64,000 nucleotides of DNA from Oscheius onirici (taxonomy: Eukaryota; Nematoda; Chromadorea; Rhabditida; Rhabditidae): NCBI GenBank assembly GCA_932521025.1, contig OW051472.1, positions 1,736,001 through 1,800,000 of the forward strand, in the 5' to 3' direction. A program made the translations under genes and the position numbers. The notes beneath the pieces are model-generated. The model did no database searches. It was not told the origin of the DNA and worked only from the letters and a program-made list of their open reading frames with translations. Shown one piece after another: positions 10,783 through 21,100 of the stretch. Within the stretch, counting starts at the first letter, position 1. Each line of letters starts with the position of its first letter.

Positions 10783-11241
10783 TAGTAAAGATTTTTTTTT
10801 GCTCTTACTTGCCTTTTTTATTCTCACTACTGCTCTTCTCAAAAGAACAGGAGAACAATGAGTTCTATGTTTCCCAATGTTTTTATCACATTGGTAGGAA
10901 AGGGATCTAGTTGATATCTGAGACAACGAGTAGAAGAAAAAACCGGAGAAAAACAACGGGATTCTCTCCCAATGAAAAACGTCTTTTCCAACTCTTGTCC
11001 CTAACTCGACAGCACTCTTTCCTCACTTCTATTGAAACGTTTCTGGAGCAGACGATAAAAGAGTGATCCTATGAGAAAAGACGAGGATTTGACTTTTGTA
11101 AGAGCTATTGTTCTCTTTTTGTCCAGTTGTGTAGTTCAAACAAAAGTATTGTTCTCTTTTTGTTCGGTTGAATTCAGTAAAACAGGGACAAATCTCTTTC
11201 TCTTTAAAAAATCCATTTTTTCACAGATCCAGATTGTTCTC
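10309..11241 (+). repeat. Right arm of the inverted duplication
   Basis: This arm is the reverse-complement partner of 7229-8160. It includes exons 4-5 of the plus-strand clec gene and about 460 nt of 3' flank. The flank differs from its partner by only scattered changes and small indels. Confidence 0.75.
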
Positions 11242-12330
11242 TTTTTGTCAAAATTCTTAGAATACACTAACAAAAAGTGTGAACTGTCGTTTTCGGTACA
11301 GTCCGGCTCAATTTTTTGTACAAACACCAGATCGATCAGAACTTTAACGTACTGATGTCGAGCTACTCCAAGAATGGATCGAGTTTGCATTGGTTAGAGG
11401 TCATGCCTTACACGTCTCACAATCCCTCACAGTCAAGCTTTTGGTATTTTGCTTCGTTGTTACGATATTTCCCACCACCTTTTGAGATTTACTTCATCAA
11501 TCAGAATCGGGGAAGCCTATACCTAGAACTTCAGCAAACCTAAGCATACAATGAGCCATTTTACGAGACCAGGATAAAAGCAGAAAACGTCCATACTCCG
11601 TCTTTTCTAAAAGTATCTGGCTTTGTCCTTTGAACCGAAAGTAAACTCAGAACAACAACTTTGCGCCTTTGCCTAATGGCGGGGAATGATCGAATACGAT
11701 CACAAAAAGTTCCCAGAGCGTTTCGAAAGTCAATTTCTACTCAAAACAATTTGGAAAAAATGTCTCCAGAAGGGCGGGATCGAACCCGGGTCGTGTGGCC
11801 TCCCGACCCTTATCAATACACCAAAGAAAAAATTTCTGTCCAAAAATGCAGGGCGTAGAGGTGTGATTCGGGTCGAAAATCAAAATTCTAAAAGATACCC
11901 CCTCTGAGATACGGTTAGTTATACCTCTATCCAAAATTTCAGACAAATATTCGCAAAAATGAGCCCGTAAATCGTGTACCCGCATACGGCGGACGACGGA
12001 CGGCGGACACGGGACATTTTGGAAACTCGGATGTTTGCCTAACTTTTCAGCCTTTTGACTTATCGACTTGAAAATAATTCTGTAGGGGTAACTTTTCACG
12101 CTGAATCCGATGGAATAGGTCCTGGAACTTGAAATTGCTTCTGGCTAAAAGCGGTCTGCGCTAGTGGGAGGCAAAGCCAAATCCACCCCGTGCTCCGCGC
12201 GAGGTGCGATTACGAGTTGGGAAGCGCGGAATATCTAGGTATGAAAATCGACCCAGGCGGAAGATGAGCTTGCGAGTAAAATCATTTTGGTCACTTTCTA
12301 AGATTTTATCGATTTGGGGATCTCCGTTGA
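11242..12330. other. Noncoding spacer with tRNA-like fragment and dispersed repeat
   Basis: At 11765-11825 the minus strand reads GTGTATTGATAAGGGTCGGG...GACCCGGGTTCGATC, a degenerate tRNA-like B-box region also seen in the Helitron-like copies. At 11985-12195 lies a repeat (GGACACGGGACATTTTGGAAACTCGG...) that recurs at 28562-28765. No gene is seen. Confidence 0.4.
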
Positions 12331-12697
12331 GTCGGAGGTCATTTGACCTCGATTCACAGTCCAGAGGAGCTTTACTTTGTCAGCGAGCTCTCAGCTACAG
12401 GACTGGCTTTGGATTGGTCGAATCAAGTGCTAATAGGTCTCCTGAAGGTGAATAATGTATGGATTTGGACTGACGGTACTCCGTTCGACTATCAAAATTG
12501 GTATCCGGGAGCACCATCTTCAGGGCACAACTACGGCTACGTAAATACAAAAACGTTGGCGAATTTATTTTCATTTCTTATAGCTTTTTGATGATGAGTT
12601 CACTGGTGGCAGTGGTTTTCGATATAAGTTCGACACCTATCCTTCCTCGTCAACAACTTTTCGAGCTTTCGTCTGCAAGAAACCTTCTTTGCCTTGA
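12331..12697 (+). pseudogene. 5'-truncated clec copy (CTLD2 only)
   Basis: The copy starts abruptly at GGAGGTCATTTGACC within CTLD2 and runs through the last intron to the stop (TGA 12695-12697). It encodes HLTSIHSPEELYFVSELSATG, WIWTDGTPFDYQNW and the final exon. The last intron (GTAAATACAAAAACGTTGG...) matches that of the minus-strand gene at 7798-7840 exactly, so this is a recent copy. It has no start codon, signal peptide or CTLD1. Confidence 0.8.
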
Positions 12698-13084
12698 TAT
12701 CATAATGTTTTTTCATGTATTGGTTTTTCTGTCTGTCTCTATATATTCTTCTGTTTTTCTGTTCTATTACATGATTTCTCTGTGATTCTCTATTACAATC
12801 GTTCACAAGACCACTTTATTTTTGCACAAAACTAGGCGATATTTCTAGCAAACCGTATCGCGAAAAAAATCCAGAAAAACCGTAATAGGAGAAAGAAATA
12901 GAAAACACCTGAAGAAACGATGAATACTTGTCCTAGTCCGTGGCGATACGGAATTCGATCTAAAATTGCAATAAAATAATCTTTTTTTAACAGAAACTAA
13001 CGTCATTTGATCGAATTTTTAGAGTGGATTCGATTTCCCCGTTGCTGTGCCTGGATACCTCTGTCCACCAATAAGAAACGTCCA

Positions 13085-13488
13085 AAATTTCAGCAATCCT
13101 GAGACGAAACCTCGAAAATGGCTCGTTTTATCGGAAAATGTTTACTAAACTGACTGTGTTTCTATGATAACCTGTGAATTAATCCGCTTAGAGGAGAAAT
13201 TGGCCAAAAGGCTGAACCAAGTGCTAATAGGTCTTCTAGATGCGAATAATGCATGGACTTGGACTGATGGTACTCCGTTCGACTATCAAGTTTAGACACC
13301 AGATGGGGCCCCAATGGCAGGACACATCTATGCCTATGTAAGTTCAGAAAAACTGCTACATTTCTTTGTTGTAGCTTTTTGCAGATGAGTACGATCACCG
13401 CACTGGCCTTCGGTACAAATTCGACAGTTATCCCGATCTGACTACAACTTTCCGTGCTTACGTCTGCCAGAAGCCTTCTCTACCCTGA
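13085..13488 (+). pseudogene. Chimeric clec remnant: promoter copy fused to CTLD2 3' half
   Basis: The stretch 13085-13210 copies 8710-8836, the divergent upstream region of the clec gene at 7684-8724, in the same orientation. It is joined directly to the second half of CTLD2 (NQVLIGLLDANNAWTWTDGTPFDYQV), then an in-frame TAG, then a correct last intron and final exon ending at TGA 13486-13488. The junction has no start codon in frame. Confidence 0.75.
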
Positions 13489-13545
13489 TGAAAAATCTGT
13501 AACTGGCTGTGTTCCGAACGATAAACCGCTTAGACAAGAACGGTC

Positions 13546-13551
13546 GATAAG
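13546..13551 (+). promoter_or_regulatory. GATAAG site, clec 13620-14742 promoter
   Basis: GATAAG about 70 nt upstream of the ATG at 13620, consistent with the GATA sites of the other clec genes. Confidence 0.45.
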
Positions 13552-13619
13552 ACCTTCAAAAGAACAGTTTTGTCCTTTGATTGTCACTCTTCCGGAGAAC
13601 GAAGCCTTCTCTCCTGACC

Positions 13620-14742
13620 ATGTTCAGACTTTGGGTCTTATTCTTCCTGCTCGTTCCTGCCGTCTTTTCTCAGCAATGCCAGGCCGGATACACCCTGGAT
13701 GCACAGAACAACAAGTACGCTGCCTTCTTTAGAAAAATATCAATTTCCAGGTGCTTCAAAGTCTCGGCAGACGCACAAAACTACTTTGGAGCGAGCGTTA
13801 TGTGCAACAGAGACGGAGGATTCTTAGCTACGATCGAAAATGGCTTTGTGAACTCCTTCGTTGGCGGCTTGTTGGCTGCTGACAAGATGTACTTCATTGG
13901 ATTCAACAGCCTGATGCAGACGGATACATGGACATGGGTCGACGGAACAGCCGCTGGTTTTAGCAATTGGGCAATGGTGCAGCCTAAAGGGGGACAGTGT
14001 GCTGCGATTCAGGGAGGAACAAATCTTTGGGGGTAGGTTGGAAAAGCGACAGAGTGACAGTAACAGTTACAGTAACAGTAACTGACAGTAACTGTGACAG
14101 TTACAGTGAGTGACAGTAAGAGTGACAGTAACAGTTCTTTTCAGAAATCCAGACTTCTCAACGAAACTCCCATACATTTGCATGACTAAGGCAGTTGCTC
14201 AGCCTGTGCAGCCTGGACAGCCTGGACAGGCTTGTAATGGTAACAGTATGTCCTTCCTCTAGAAATTTTTAGGTCTCTGCGAAACTGGCTGGATGTACTT
14301 TAGCAAAACGAACGCCTGCTACCGATCTTTCACTGACAGTCGCAAGACCCACGCCAAGGCTGAATCGTACTGTGTCGCCAGCGCCGGAAGCCATTTGGTC
14401 TCAATTCATAGCTCTGAAGAACTCTACTTTGTCAGCGAACTCTCAGCAACAGGACTGGCTGAGACTTGGCCGAACCAGGTGCTAATTGGTCTCTTGAAAG
14501 TGAACGGTGCATGGACTTGGACGGACGGTACTTTTGTCGACTATCAGACTTGGGGGCCGGGAGCTCCGTGGGACGGCCACAACTATGGTTATGTAAGTTC
14601 AAAACGCGAAAAAAGTAACTTTTTTCAGCTCTTTGCTGATGAGTTCACTACCGGAAATGGCTATCGTTACAAGTTCAACAACTATCCTGATGCGACCACG
14701 ACTTTCCGGGCTTTCGTGTGCAAGAAGCCTTCTATGCCTTGA
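13620..14742 (+). CDS. Secreted protein with two C-type lectin domains
   Basis: Exons 13620-13714, 13751-14032, 14145-14239, 14273-14592 and 14629-14742, 301 aa, phases consistent. I chose ATG 13620 because it gives the signal peptide MFRLWVLFFLLVPAVFSQQC; an upstream in-frame extension lacks this. CTLD1: CNRDGGFLATIENG, WTWVDGTAAGFSNW, GGQCAAIQGG. The linker is rich in QPGQPG. CTLD2: CETGWMYFSKTNACY, EELYFVSELSATG, WTWTDGTFVDYQTW, FVCKKPSMP. Intron 2 holds a GTAACAGTTACA-type minisatellite (14045-14135). AATAAA follows the stop within a few nt. Confidence 0.9.
14045..14135 (+). repeat. Minisatellite in clec intron 2
   Basis: Iterated GTAACA / GTGACA units ending just before the acceptor TTTTCAG. 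The corresponding intron of the gene at 15407 is also filled by a simple repeat, of different sequence. Confidence 0.8.
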
Positions 14743-14956
14743 AAATAAAGATCCTCTGCACGTTTTTTCTCGATTTTCAGGAACGGAGAAAAAAGGGCTC
14801 CAAAGACCTTCTTTTCATCATTTGGTCTGTCCAATCTTTAATCACTAACTCCTTCCGATTCCCGTCATCTTATCGGAAACCACAAGGGCGTAATCTTTGT
14901 CTCCTCGTCACGCCTTGGTTTGGGAAGAAACAACAATTTTCTAGCCGACGCACACA

Positions 14957-15037
14957 TTTTTCAGCTTTCTACTGTTCTGCAAAGTTGTAGTATTTTGTGT
15001 GCTCTACAACTTTGCGGAACATTGCAAAGCTTGAAAA
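14957..15037. repeat. Dispersed ~75-nt hairpin (copy 1)
   Basis: Arms CTGTTCTGCAAAGTTGTAG and CTACAACTTTGCGGAACATTG pair, within an outer pair CAGCTTTC and AAAGCTTG. Three further copies lie at 29281, 48051 and 61588. Confidence 0.7.
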
Positions 15038-15375
15038 TGCTTTAATCACATTGAAAAATCTCAATTTCCTGAACTTTTCTGCTCTGAAATCATCAAATGT
15101 GTGTATGAACTAAAAAATTGAGGTTTCTTCGCAAAACTCCAGAAGGGTGAGGTAAAGGCAACGTCCCGGCGGTTTTACATATGCAAATGACGGAAGTCGG
15201 AAGGAATTATCCAGTTCAAATGACTGAAAGCTTTCGGAGTCAAACTAGAAACTAGACGGGTTTCTCCCCTTCATGGCTTTCTGCTGATAACTCCTTCCGA
15301 CTCCCGTCATTTTCCTATCAGAAAACCGCCCTCTCAATTTGCCCATTACAAGTTTACGACAGTCTAATAAAGTTT

Positions 15376-15381
15376 GATAAG
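15376..15381 (+). promoter_or_regulatory. GATAAG site, clec 15407-16727 promoter
   Basis: Located 26-31 nt upstream of the ATG, within the promoter block shared with the gene at 9736. Confidence 0.55.
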
Positions 15382-15406
15382 CCATGCCATTCCCAAACTT
15401 TTCACC

Positions 15407-16727
15407 ATGCTCAGCCTCTCCATTCTTCTCCTTGCATCAGTTCACACAGCATTTTCTCAAGAATGTAAGCCTGGATATACCCTTAACTCACAAAACAGCA
15501 GGTAAGACACTCCTCTTAAGTAAAAATCAAATTTTTAGGTGCTTCAAAGTCTTTAAAGATCCACAAAACTATATCAGTGCGATGGCGTACTGTAACAGAG
15601 ACGGAGCCATCTTAGCTACGATAGAGAATAGCTTTGTAAACAGCTTTGTTGGAAGTCTGTTGGAATCGGACAAGTTTCATTACATTGGGTTGAATGAATT
15701 GATGCAGACGAATGTATGGAAATGGGTCGATGGAACACCATATACTTATAGCAACTGGGCACAGGGACAAGGTGGAGATTGTGGAGCCATTCCAGGAGTA
15801 ACGTTTCGCTGGGGGTGAGTGGGCAGAGGGACAGAGGGACAAAGAGAGAGACTGACAGAGACAGAGAGTCTGAGAGTCTGAGACTGAGAGACAGAGAGAC
15901 GAGACAGAGAAAGAGACTGAGAGTCAGAGAGTCTGAGAGTCTGAGAGACAGAGAGACAGAGAAACAGGGAGAGACTGAGACAAAGAGTCTGAGATTCAGA
16001 GAGTCTGAGAGTCACAGAGACAAAAAGACAGAGAGACAGAGAGTCAGAGAGTCAGAGAGACAGAGAGTTTGACAGTCTGAGAGACTAAGAGACTGATAGA
16101 CAGTATCCTTCAATATTTCTCTCAGAAACATACCCTGTTCCACACTTCTTCCGTTCATTTGCATGACCGACGCAATTTTGCAGCCCACCCAACCAACTTG
16201 TCCTCGACACTGTAAAGTAGCCCCCTATTTCTGAAAACAGCCCTTTTTTAGCTCTCTGCGAGACCGGTTGGACCTATTTCAACGAGACCGATTCCTGTTA
16301 CAGAACCTTTTCCGAAAGCCCTTGTAATCACTCAGGCGCTGAGGCGATCTGTGACGAGGGAGCCGGAGGTCATTTGGCCTCAATTCACAGCTTGGACGAG
16401 CTCTACTTTATCAGTGAAATCGCAGCTACTGGAATGCCTCAAGATGCCACTCATCAAGTGATTATAGGACATTTGAAAGTGAACGGTACATGGACCTGGA
16501 CAGACGGCAGTCTTTTTGACTTCGAGACTTGGGCACCGGGTGCGCCATGGACTAATGACACCTATGGCTATGTGATTATAGTTATTTTTTTTAGTAAATT
16601 TTATGTTTTTCAGCTTTTTGCTGACGAATACGTCAAGGCCAGTGGGTATCGATACAAATTCGGAACTTATAATACTTCAACGACACTGCTTCGAGCTTTT
16701 GTCTGCAAGAAGGCTTCTATTGCTTGA
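15407..16727 (+). CDS. Secreted protein with two C-type lectin domains
   Basis: Exons 15407-15501, 15539-15814, 16126-16211, 16252-16571 and 16614-16727, 296 aa, all phases consistent. Signal peptide MLSLSILLLASVHTAFSQ. CTLD1: YCNRDGAILATIENS, WKWVDGTPYTYSNW, GGDCGAIPGV, with Gln replaced by Asp before the conserved Cys compared with its neighbours. CTLD2: CETGWTYFNETDSCY, DELYFISEIAATGM, WTWTDGSLFDFETW, FVCKKASIA. Intron 2 (15815-16125) is a long purine microsatellite. AATAAA follows the stop. This is the most diverged of the four intact members. Confidence 0.9.
15820..16105 (+). repeat. GAGACAGA purine-rich microsatellite in clec intron 2
   Basis: About 285 nt of imperfect GAGACAGAGAGTCTGA units. 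The stretch is open in several frames and yields spurious Arg/Glu/Ser ORFs, which are not genes. Confidence 0.85.
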
Positions 16728-17150
16728 TAATAAAGAGTTACTGGTAGTTCTTGAAATTTCTATACAAAGGATTACCATACGATTTACCGTAAGCTATTTC
16801 CTTTGAGACCCACTTAGTACGCAAAAGTTGGATACTCAGGGAAAAAATTTGAAAGATATGCAGCGAAAGCTGCAATTTGTTGACTGATTGTGAGTATCCA
16901 ATTTTCTCTCGTTTGTTAGTCATTGTCAAACAATAGCCTGCGTGAAACAATGATTTATGGCCAATCGATCTTCTACTACTTTTCCGAAACATTTCGCAAT
17001 TGCTTGAAAATTCTAGGAACTGTAACGTTAGCAATAGATATGCCCTAGACATTCCCAATGGTGTAGCGGTTGCTTGAGAGAGACGATGGTCTCTCATTAG
17101 AGCATAACCATCACTAAAAAACCTCAGTCTAACTTCTACTTTCATTCCCT
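16728..17150. other. Spacer after the clec cluster
   Basis: No gene or repeat structure recognised. An ORF on the minus strand (16738-17145) lacks splice or family support. Confidence 0.3.
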
Positions 17151-17154
17151 TAGA

Positions 17155-18070
17155 GTAATGGCACGGACTAAGTTTTGTTTACTGGACAGTCTTTTGGACT
17201 CACAAGAGTTACAGAGATAGTATGTACACTCTTGACCTACATTACTGAACAATATGTACTCTGGAGGGTTATTGTATTTCACTGGATTTTGAATAAGGGA
17301 CAGTAGTAAGACTCTTGACTCTTGTCAGTTTCAAGGCGGATTGAAGACTCTTGACCTACATTACTGAACAATGTATACTCCGGAGGGTTACTGTAGTTTA
17401 CTGTCTGTTGATTATTGGACATGCTTTGGAGATTCACAAGAGCTACAGAGAGAGTAACCTCCTTGACTTCCACTACTAAACAACAGGCACACTCTGGTTG
17501 GTTACTGCAACTGTATTTCACTGGATTTTGATTAAGGGACAGTAGTAACTAGAGAGACTTGAACAGGAACAAAAAGCTTAAGAGAATTACTTTATTCTAC
17601 CGGCTGAGACAAGTGATTGGTCTGAAAGATTGGAAGCAGGCTGTCCAGCTGAACAAGTTGAAATGCGCTAGAAAGATAAGCCTAATTCTATTGATTGGGC
17701 GAGGATTTGCTCGGAATGGACTCGGTTAGAAGGCAGAAGAAGGCCGGGCAAACAGCATGTAAGATGGGAAGATAGATTGAGGCTCGACAACCAAGTTTTC
17801 TGGAGATGGGACGACTTCAATTGGAAGGCTGCTAGAAGAGACGCTCTAGCGATGAACACTTGATAAGTGAATAAATTAAATTATTGGACATTCTTTGGAG
17901 ATTCACACAAGCTACAGAGACTACTAGTACCCTCTCCTAATTCCACTACTGAGCAACATGCACTCTGGTTGGATTTCACTGGACTTTGAATAAGGAACAG
18001 TAGTAACTAGATAGACTGAAAGACAGAGGAACAACTACTGGAACTGCCCTGTGATCAGTTACATTAAACA
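17155..18070. repeat. Diverged ~180-bp tandem units downstream of the Lys/Glu-rich gene
   Basis: Units share ACACTCTGGTTGGTTACTG / TTTCACTGGATTTTGAATAAGGGACAGTAGTAA and CAAGAGYTACAGAGA. The unit nearest the gene ends in AACAGGAACAAAAAGCTTGAGAGAATTGCTTTATTC, its presumed 3' UTR. A copy of that end also sits at 17555-17595. One unit is interrupted by an RTE tail (17600-17880). A further copy precedes the duplicated exon at 26330-26520. Confidence 0.6.
17600..17880 (+). mobile_element. RTE-type LINE 3'-end fragment
   Basis: One frame encodes DWARICSEWTRLEGRRRPG, then KQHVRWEDRLRLDNQVFWRWDDFNWKAARRDALAMN and TGA. This is the W.RGRRRPG...RWEDR tail typical of nematode RTE-like reverse transcriptase proteins. 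Upstream frames are broken (TAG) and no RT domain is present. Confidence 0.6.
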
Positions 18071-18133
18071 GGAACAAAAAGCTTGAGAGAATTGCTTTAT
18101 TCTTACAGGCTCTTTGTCTCTCTGTCGCGGCGA

Positions 18134-21100
18134 CTACTTCTTTTTCTTCTGTCGTTCGCTCGTCTTCTTTTCGTTTGAGTCGGCCTTCTTCCTCTGCGAC
18201 TCTTTGGACTTTTCTTCTGTCTTTTTCTTTCTCGTCGAACCGGCATCTTTCTTCTTCTTTTCGCTCTCTTTCGTCGTCTTTTTCGTCGTTTCCTTTGAGC
18301 TCGACGGAGCCGTCTTCTTGGACTTCTTCGACGAACTTTTTGGATTTTCTGGAAGAGAGAACGTTAGTTTTTTTGTAGACAAATTCTGCCGGGACTGTTT
18401 TCAGTATTTCTAATACTCTTATGAACCCCTCGAAAAACTGAGGCGGCATAAATTTTTTGAGGGTGCTCAAGCTCAATGTCTATTGTTTGAACTAAAACTT
18501 CCCCATCTTGCCGACCATGTGAAACAAACAAATCTTTGGCGATTTGTACAAGTTTTTTTCCTTTTCATTCTCAAATGCCTCAAAATGTCATGCTTCTTTT
18601 TGTGTGTTTTCCGCTCGCATCCTATTTCTCATTCAACGCAAGCTGAAGAGGACGTGCTATACTATTTTTTGTCAAGCTCAAGCTCGCGCAATATCACAAA
18701 GCAGGCGTCTTCGGAATCACCTTTGCCCGAAACATTTAAAAAAAAAGAACTTTGTTCCGGTAACAAATTTTCTATGCCGCAGAAAGACCATGCAGAAAAA
18801 AAAAAAGCTGAAACATATTTTTTTTGCCCAAATTTCATTTTTTTGGTTCTATCAAATGAAAAAATGTCACGCGTTCGATCCTCTACTATAAACACCAAAA
18901 AATCTACCTTTCTTAGTTTCAACTTTCTTCTTTTCGCTCTCCTTATTTCTACTCTCCTCCTTCACCTTTTTCGAGGCCTTCTTCTCACTATCCTTTTTCT
19001 TTTTCGACTCTTCGACCTTTTTCGTCTTTACAGAGGCAACTATCCGCCTCTTCTGACTGCCCCTTTCTTCCTTTTTCTTTCTAGCACTTTCAGCAACGGG
19101 AGCCATTTTCGAGCCAATTTTCTCTTTTTCTTTCGAATTTTTGGTCTTTTCAGAGGCTTTCTTGCTTTCTTCCGGCTTCTTTTTTGAACTTTCGTTAATT
19201 TTTTTCTTGGAGCGCTTATTTCTCCCAAGTTCTTTCAGCACGGCACTTTTTGTCGAGGAATCTAGACATTTTTTAGGTTTCAGGTTTCTGGTAAAATAAC
19301 ATTCTTTTTGGTTCAACAACGGGAAACTTTCATTGAAAAATTTGAAATTTTCACAATTTTGGCCCCTTTCCAATGTAGATTTTTAGAGGATGATTTCCGT
19401 GTTTCGATAGCGAGGTTAGAAAATAAGGAAATCAAGTTTGTTACTATGTATTGGGCTTTCATTGCTAGGAGAATGTACACGCATTTTTCTCAGTTTCTTA
19501 TAGAAAAAATTTCCAAACCCTGAGGTGGAAAGTGATACGCGAGGTTTTGATGTTTTTTTAGGGTTAAAGTTCTTGGTAAGAAAGGAAGGAATAGTAATGC
19601 ACCGTTGTTGTGTCAAAAATTTGAACAAAAAAAATCACTGCTTTCGGTCGTTGTCTCGACGAAAATAGCGAATTTGGTTGCTGGAAGATTCTAGAGCTCG
19701 TTTCAACTTCTTGAAATCATAAGGCCTAACACATTGTCTCGCCAAGGTCCTCAATTCTCAAAAGGCATAATTTAGAGCTCTTTGTCCATTTGACGCGAAA
19801 AATATTGATCAGAAGAGATCAGTAAAGGTTGTTTCGGTTTCAGGTACTACGTAAGTCAAATGGAACGGGTAAGTATTAGTTGATGGTGTCTGCCTGAGTA
19901 AAGTTAGTAAATAGACTAATCTTTGTTGATTACCATGAACATATTCCGAGAGAAAAAAATAGGCTTCCAAAGCGAAAAATTTCTTGACTCCTTGAGAATA
20001 AAATGTGCGGAAAGACGATCTTTTCCTCTAAATTGTTTCAAAACCACGGTAAGAATAAAAAGTAACAATGTTAATTGTTTTCATTTTTTTTTCATAGATT
20101 CCAGAGTGCAAAAAATCCAGCAAGTTCGGAGTTTCTTACGGAGAAAAAAGTTGCGAAAAGGAGAAGAGCAGTACTACGATGGTATGCTGATTGGGTGAAC
20201 TAGGAAATTCTAAAGATTTCTACAATGTTTCAGTTTGTTGGTAAGATGGGAGGAACCCATAATTATTCGCTAGAAGGTTCAGGTTACTAAAATAATCAAT
20301 TTTTTGTTGTTGAAGAACCTTTAGAATTTCCAATACAGTGATATTTCGGGTACTTTTCAGAAATTAGCACTACAATTTCCCTTTGCTTCAAGCCTCCTAG
20401 ATTTTGATCGTGCATCGTGTACACGGATGTTCGGATAATTTTTTTTCAACCGGATATCCGAAAAAAATAATTTTCGATCGGATATCGGATACCGGATATC
20501 CAAAATAGACCGAATTATCCGGTTTCGGATATCCGAAACCGGATAATCCATTCATGACTATGAGAAAACTAAGAAAAATAGTAATGAAGAAAAACATCGA
20601 GTGAACATACGATAAATGCATCTAAACTAGTAGAACAAAGGTGAAAATCGATAGTTTTCCAGGTAGAAATTCCAAAAAAATTTAATCGAAATTATCCGGA
20701 ATATCCGATTTCGGATATCGGATATCGGATAGTTTTCGTACCGGATAATTTTTCGGATAATTATCTGGTCGGAAATTTTGACCGGATAATTTTCGGATAT
20801 CGGATTTCCGGATCAAAAAGTACCGGATTTATACGGTTTCGGATATCCGGTATCCGCACCCGAACATCCCTGATCGTGTACGGACGATAGGTAGCCTTTT
20901 TTCAGTCAAGCTCCTACTTTTCAAAAACTCTTAGAACTAACCTTTGCTCTCCTTGTCGTCTTTCTTCTTCGTCTTCTCGCTGGCGCGTCTCTTGGAGGAG
21001 CCGGTTCTCTGCTTGCTGCTCTTCTTTTCCTCTCGATTTCTCTTCTTTTCACTGTCCTTCTCACGACTCTGGTCCTTGCTCTTAGAGCTCCTTTCCTGCA

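Noticed and set aside
15746-16072. Arg/Glu/Ser-rich ORFs on both strands
   Set aside because: Frames through the GAGACAGA microsatellite within intron 2 of the clec gene at 15407-16727.
18114-18413. Phe/Ser-rich plus-strand ORF (and its copy at 26535-26975)
   Set aside because: Antisense shadow of the Lys/Glu-rich exon 6, which has better splice signals and codon logic on the minus strand.
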